From positions 1-7,592 of the forward strand of contig JAGLRI010000058.1 of assembly GCA_023136395.1 (NCBI GenBank): a stretch of 7,592 nucleotides of DNA, read 5' to 3'. Shown piece by piece: positions 4,801 through 7,592 of this stretch. Every line of letters begins with the position of its first letter. Position 1 is the stretch's first letter. This DNA is from Candidatus Bathyarchaeota archaeon (GTDB lineage: Archaea > Thermoproteota > Bathyarchaeia > Bathyarchaeales > Bathyarchaeaceae). Below the pieces are notes generated by a model, which was not told the origin of the DNA, did no database searches, and saw only the letters and a program-made list of their open reading frames with translations. The position numbers and the translations under genes are program-made.

Positions 4801-7592
4801 ACTCGCTCTTCTCCACGATCACGCTTCATGGTGGCAACCCCTTCCAGATGGTACAGGATACTATCTGACAATGAATGGGATAACTTACGAAGATGGTGTA
4901 AAACAATACAATGACGACTATGCAGGCACCGCTATCGTCCATGAAGATCCGTGGGAAGTGCCTGAAGATCAACGTTTCGTCTTCATTAATGGAGAGAAAT
5001 ATCTTTGCAGAGACTGGCCAGAAGACTACTATGAGGGCACTTACGAGGATCAAACAATCATCATAAAGAGTGGATGGCGAGGTTACGTACGCAACTTCTA
5101 CTACACTCTCTGGGCTGACGATGACGCACGTGAAATGCCCTATCCTGAGGCCGGAGCCACCTCCTGGTGGGACCTGGAAGGAACTGAATCAGAGGGGAGG
5201 AAGTTACCTACTTACAAGTATTTTGTACTCAACGGCACCAAACACGTACTTTCCTTGAGTGAAGACGTTGGTGAAGGCTTCTACATAATGTATGATGAGA
5301 GCCGAGAGTCCGTAGCGTGGCCAAAAAGAGATCTAACGAATTATTATTGCTTAATTAATGGGATGGAATTTTGGAACGTGACTCAAACTGGTTGGAACCT
5401 CAACTTAGGCACGTACACTTGGAGAGGAGGCTTTGAGGGAACCGTTCCCTTTGTGACAACGACTGGATTTAACGATGAAACTGGTGAGTGGAGGGAGTGG
5501 GATCGTGCAGGTATGGATCGAGAAAACGCAACCATGTACCTCACAGCTCCAAATGGCACCCGATACAACCTCCAAACCGCTTTAGCCCTATACGTATGGA
5601 AAGTCGATATCGGGGGAAAAATCTACTACACCTTCAACGACTGGACTCAAACAGAACAGACGCTTGACGAAACAGCGGGTGAACATAGATGGAAAAATTA
5701 CATCATTACGCTAAACGGGACAAGAGTATATTTTGATTGGGAACAGAACCCCGTCAATTTCATACAGGAATACAGAATTCTCATCCCCGGAACAAATTAT
5801 ACCCGGCTCATTCCTTACAGTTGGGGAACAGAATACGTCTTTGACACCATTCACCTACACAACATCACCATAAACAATCAAGTGAGTAATGGAACCTTCT
5901 GGGATATAGGGGACAGTTTCTCCACCACTCCCTATTACAGTATGACTACAGGCGTCTTCTACGATAACGGAACCGAAGTTCCTGCTGGAACCCTCTTTAA
6001 GGTGATAGGTGGCCCTGCTGGTCCGAGCACAAGAAGTGAATATGACGAAAATTATGCAAGAGACCCAAATAATTGGTGGATTCATCAATTATCGGGTGAA
6101 GAAGAGCTTCCGTGGATGGCTGGTTGGAGCATCTTGGCTCAATGGTCTTACATGATAACTTTGGATGGCACCCTTCTGTATTTTGTCGCGGGTACATACC
6201 ACGATATGGATAGCAAGATGTGGTATCCTCAACAGTGGAATTGGACCGGGGGAATGAACGGGGGAAATAAGACAGTGAAGGTGAAACCAGGAGGATACGC
6301 AATTTTCCTCAATGACACAATGCCTGTCGCTGTTACTACAGAATGGACACAATGGATGGAAAACGAGGAATACTTGATAATGGAAAACGGTACCTGGCTC
6401 AGTGTACAATGGGATCCAAACCTAAACCGATACATAACGATGATAAACGACAAGTTCTACACTTTCAGAGACGTGCATACATTGTGTAACTTGACAGACT
6501 CAGGTATTGAATACAGCGTCTACGATCCTTATCAAAGAATTAGAGTGAGGGAACATTGGGATCGATGGAACCGAATGTTAAGCCCGAGTCCTAGGTTGAC
6601 GACAACAATATCTGAGGATTGGTTACAAAATTGTCTCTGGATGAACTCTGCTTCTGATTCGGTTCTCTACGACACAAGCTACTACCTTACAAACGCTTCA
6701 GATCAGAGCAGACTCGACCTAATGGCAGTAATTGATTGGTGGAACGAAACTTCCATGGGTGCAAGAAAAGATGCGCTCGAGGGCATTAGAGACGGATGGA
6801 TTTTGGAAAACAATAAACCTTTATACAACGTTACGATCGACGGACAGGAATATTTTGTGATCGACCCCAGCCCCATTGGCGGAGAAGATCATGCTTCTGA
6901 TGGGTGGAACAATAGATGGAGTGTGGAGCCTTGGCACGCACTATACAGGTACCCGGAAACCTTCGACGTTACTCTCGACGGAACACCCTACACAATACAA
7001 TTTAGGCACCAAGGAGCAACTTATTGGGAGGAACGCCCCTTCCCAGAAACTTATCCTGACATCCGTTACTCCTACCGATTAATAGACTTATGTGGCGACT
7101 TGGAGGTTGAAGAGGAGTCCCAGTGGAAGGCTGCCCTGAGTGTCACTTTTGGCGGAGAAGATGTTTCAGTTCAGTTAGAGGAGATGAACATTTACAAGAA
7201 GCACACAATGTGGGGTGAACTCTACACTTGGAAGCTGACAGAGATGGAAGTGATGACCGTTAGATCAATATGGGACCTAGTTGTCGGCATCCCCGATTGG
7301 GGTATGTGGGGTGTTAGGGCTTTTGAAACAGTTCCTGAAACAGGAGCAGTCGACCTTGATGGGGAGCTATCCACTAAAGACGACCAATACTTCGTTAGAA
7401 GACTTCACTATGGATCCGACTCTTGGAACCGAACTGAAGACCGGATGTTAATAGAGATCATATGGAATCCAGAGGCCTCCATGAAAGGGGATGAGGTCCA
7501 CATTAGCGCGTGGACGGGAAGGATGCGTAACTCCTGGAGTTTCGAGTGGAGCGAATACTTCATCTGGTATTATGCGTCCAACATGAGCATTG
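1739..7592 (+). CDS. Giant secreted Trp-rich, sequon-rich repeat protein (3' end outside window)
   Basis: One open frame of 1,951 codons without a stop; the C-terminus is missing. Family not recognised. Residues 1-28 form a signal peptide: basic MVKRK, a hydrophobic core at 6-23, and probable cleavage after IGA (26-28) before QD. The mature chain is acidic and very rich in Trp (about 110, about 5.6 %), Tyr, Asn and Thr, with about ten Cys. I count about 48 N-X-S/T sequons, ten of them NGT, so the protein is presumably exported and N-glycosylated. Residues about 200-740 contain two diverged copies of a beta-rich unit, both carrying TDWHQE (338-343 and 643-648). From about 815 to 1750 some twenty hairpin-like motifs with a central NG or DG follow. 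The last 150 residues again resemble the N-terminal beta units. No catalytic motif, cohesin, PKD, Ig or propeller signature was identified. A surface-layer component, adhesin or extracellular binding protein is possible; any anchor would lie beyond the window. Confidence 0.9.
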   Translation, partial: MVKRKIFSTVFICFLIIPFLLSLPTIGAQDYGYTGIHDPDFLMEDIPPFETWDGTYLLWDVSSESEQESWEWLNQAWEFGPYPSFKVLLWNGTEVTDDNFIPLGEEGKFKCVIEINKAVFAGMTKGGSEVTLGRTGLHWHMNLKDPENGTELGWASVDMMYVYNSSTHDWKEADTWHVSSMMYNKSSVVTDMGKPPQPEAEQNFFVWDESNSSTTEDYLKWTIEFVGFFNETVTPTGPFWVNLEVTDSQNNWIDFGYAAWSSGVSPNRGVAVGVPGLFFGGYDETWSFQKLDVENRTVYSVSRGSLWKMRVNVTSDDLANVTLAMHLPWDMVTYVNRTDWHQETRIEKGGWLYNETAGTYYWDPDVNVTSTVQVYGPFLEKHWIHTTREPKRVGVTRRIDDNNFIEETIEVWPDKIFLVYDHVTHSFTMKQGYSYWAYDPDRGYDRDYTVMEPVNTSDPATRFYNLSMDDCSWSQIGEGEYMIEFVGSFSDTTYSEQSEYWIEEPRIYTLDGHQIWCNWEEISPSDFQIAVDRLVCVTTVFDSRGREIKWGTLQVDPGSFFTIQGKLQGVGLTYDDIDGVGFTLWGWGDEKWISRNESRHSEVEMRLIKDLTTGVITSVTYNRTLRDAYLYGSYQDWIMVNVTDWHQEYNATIGAWEWVKAPNMIWNWTTLTGWHWEHLILNQTEYALNEASPDIWINTQDNWLPNEDPTYIVKKYNATSEELTAHTYAELYSADISLIEGIATVDLNITFSTDVPQTRYSWNLNFLNTTFGVDWSQGWGMHEVTSWTTESTYYINETTTDNEPWYITRPETPFYTIFNGKRYNLEEIPYITIDGTDYPIQVKTDYDWGMDEDRTEVLIWDQYDPTIDEQPRYYLLLNGTKVSVREGYVASIRTITLNTTDIYQIDEPLTDGYEIEANDQDFLANGTILETFMDHAEQDWGKSFRYQPNPEGEPWWWEWMHPYYYELLDGTRIYRNQPFETQNYNWTTNRWDLSNTAYYDESATNIMIKRLGRGVLLNNTLLALLHDHASWWQPLPDGTGYYLTMNGITYEDGVKQYNDDYAGTAIVHEDPWEVPEDQRFVFINGEKYLCRDWPEDYYEGTYEDQTIIIKSGWRGYVRNFYYTLWADDDAREMPYPEAGATSWWDLEGTESEGRKLPTYKYFVLNGTKHVLSLSEDVGEGFYIMYDESRESVAWPKRDLTNYYCLINGMEFWNVTQTGWNLNLGTYTWRGGFEGTVPFVTTTGFNDETGEWREWDRAGMDRENATMYLTAPNGTRYNLQTALALYVWKVDIGGKIYYTFNDWTQTEQTLDETAGEHRWKNYIITLNGTRVYFDWEQNPVNFIQEYRILIPGTNYTRLIPYSWGTEYVFDTIHLHNITINNQVSNGTFWDIGDSFSTTPYYSMTTGVFYDNGTEVPAGTLFKVIGGPAGPSTRSEYDENYARDPNNWWIHQLSGEEELPWMAGWSILAQWSYMITLDGTLLYFVAGTYHDMDSKMWYPQQWNWTGGMNGGNKTVKVKPGGYAIFLNDTMPVAVTTEWTQWMENEEYLIMENGTWLSVQWDPNLNRYITMINDKFYTFRDVHTLCNLTDSGIEYSVYDPYQRIRVREHWDRWNRMLSPSPRLTTTISEDWLQNCLWMNSASDSVLYDTSYYLTNASDQSRLDLMAVIDWWNETSMGARKDALEGIRDGWILENNKPLYNVTIDGQEYFVIDPSPIGGEDHASDGWNNRWSVEPWHALYRYPETFDVTLDGTPYTIQFRHQGATYWEERPFPETYPDIRYSYRLIDLCGDLEVEEESQWKAALSVTFGGEDVSVQLEEMNIYKKHTMWGELYTWKLTEMEVMTVRSIWDLVVGIPDWGMWGVRAFETVPETGAVDLDGELSTKDDQYFVRRLHYGSDSWNRTEDRMLIEIIWNPEASMKGDEVHISAWTGRMRNSWSFEWSEYFIWYYASNMSI
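2402..3685 (+). repeat. Diverged internal duplication in the giant protein
   Basis: Residues about 222-345 and 484-650. Both copies open with IEFVG followed by F (224-229 and 484-490), have a stretch with x-M-R-[VL] (KMRVNV at 308-313, EMRL at 604-607) and close on NRTDWHQE (336-343) and NVTDWHQE (641-648). TDWHQE is identical at an offset of 305 residues, but the codons differ (cag gag versus caa gaa), so the duplication is old. Exact unit borders cannot be drawn by eye. Confidence 0.45.
4178..6997 (+). repeat. Array of NG/DG beta-hairpin motifs in the giant protein
   Basis: Consensus Y-x-[ILV]-x-[LIM]-[ND]-G-[TK]-x-[YV]. Examples by residue: FYTIFNGKRY 814-823, YITIDGTDY 830-838, YYLLLNGTKV 873-882, YYELLDGTRI 964-973, YYLTMNGITY 1041-1050, RFVFINGEKY 1079-1088, YFVLNGTKHV 1161-1170, YYCLINGMEF 1202-1211, YIITLNGTRV 1321-1330, YMITLDGTLL 1471-1480, YLIMENGTW 1545-1553, YNVTIDGQEY 1696-1705, FDVTLDGTPY 1742-1751; an isolated one, IYTLDGHQI, is at 507-515. 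Intervals are irregular, mostly 20-65 residues, and the linkers carry Trp-rich acidic segments such as DW and WW. Two strands joined by an Asn/Asp-Gly turn are the likely structure. Many copies double as NGT glycosylation sites. Confidence 0.7.

Noticed and set aside
1931..7082. Numerous 60-130 codon frames on both strands inside the giant gene
   Set aside because: All are overlapped by the long open frame with its signal peptide and repeat structure. They have no start signals and end arbitrarily.
1739..7592. CRISPR array, insertion sequence or tandem DNA repeats
   Set aside because: The giant gene's repeats are visible only at protein level. No repeated DNA blocks, terminal inverted repeats or transposase-like frames were found anywhere in the window.

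Overview
The window looks archaeal. The evidence is AT-rich TATA-like boxes roughly 25-35 nt before start codons, short leaders, a VIT1/CCC1-type membrane protein of the kind annotated in many archaea, and a giant secreted protein packed with N-glycosylation sequons. Spacers are clearly more AT-rich than genes. An uncultured mesophilic lineage such as Bathyarchaeia or a Thor-like Asgard archaeon would fit, but nothing here fixes the phylum.

Layout. (1) Positions 1-193, minus strand: the N-terminus of a VIT1/CCC1-like metal-transporter relative that runs off the left edge, with an apparent one-base deletion near 29-32. (2) 194-364: a spacer with a TATA box for each flanking gene and two copies of the palindrome WTGCATGCAW. 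(3) 365-693, plus strand: a small protein (about 109 aa) with two membrane helices, readable only if a one-base frameshift at about 535-565 is repaired. (4) 702-1463, minus strand: an intact alpha/beta hydrolase with a complete Ser-Asp-His triad, convergent with (3) and only 8 nt away. (5) 1464-1738: a divergent promoter region with a third WTGCATGCAW palindrome. (6) 1739-7592, plus strand: one uninterrupted reading frame of more than 1,951 codons that leaves the window without a stop.

The giant protein dominates the window. It has a signal peptide, about 48 N-X-S/T sequons and roughly 110 tryptophans (about 5.6 % by hand count). From about residue 815 to 1750 it is built around a repeated beta-hairpin-like motif of the form Y-x-[ILV]-x-[LIM]-[ND]-G-[TK]-x-[YV]. 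Its N-terminal 800 residues contain a diverged internal duplication marked by TDWHQE. No known enzyme or adhesin domain could be recognised, so it is best described as an undescribed giant surface glycoprotein. No functional link between the four genes can be shown; the only shared signal is the palindrome found in all the non-coding intervals.
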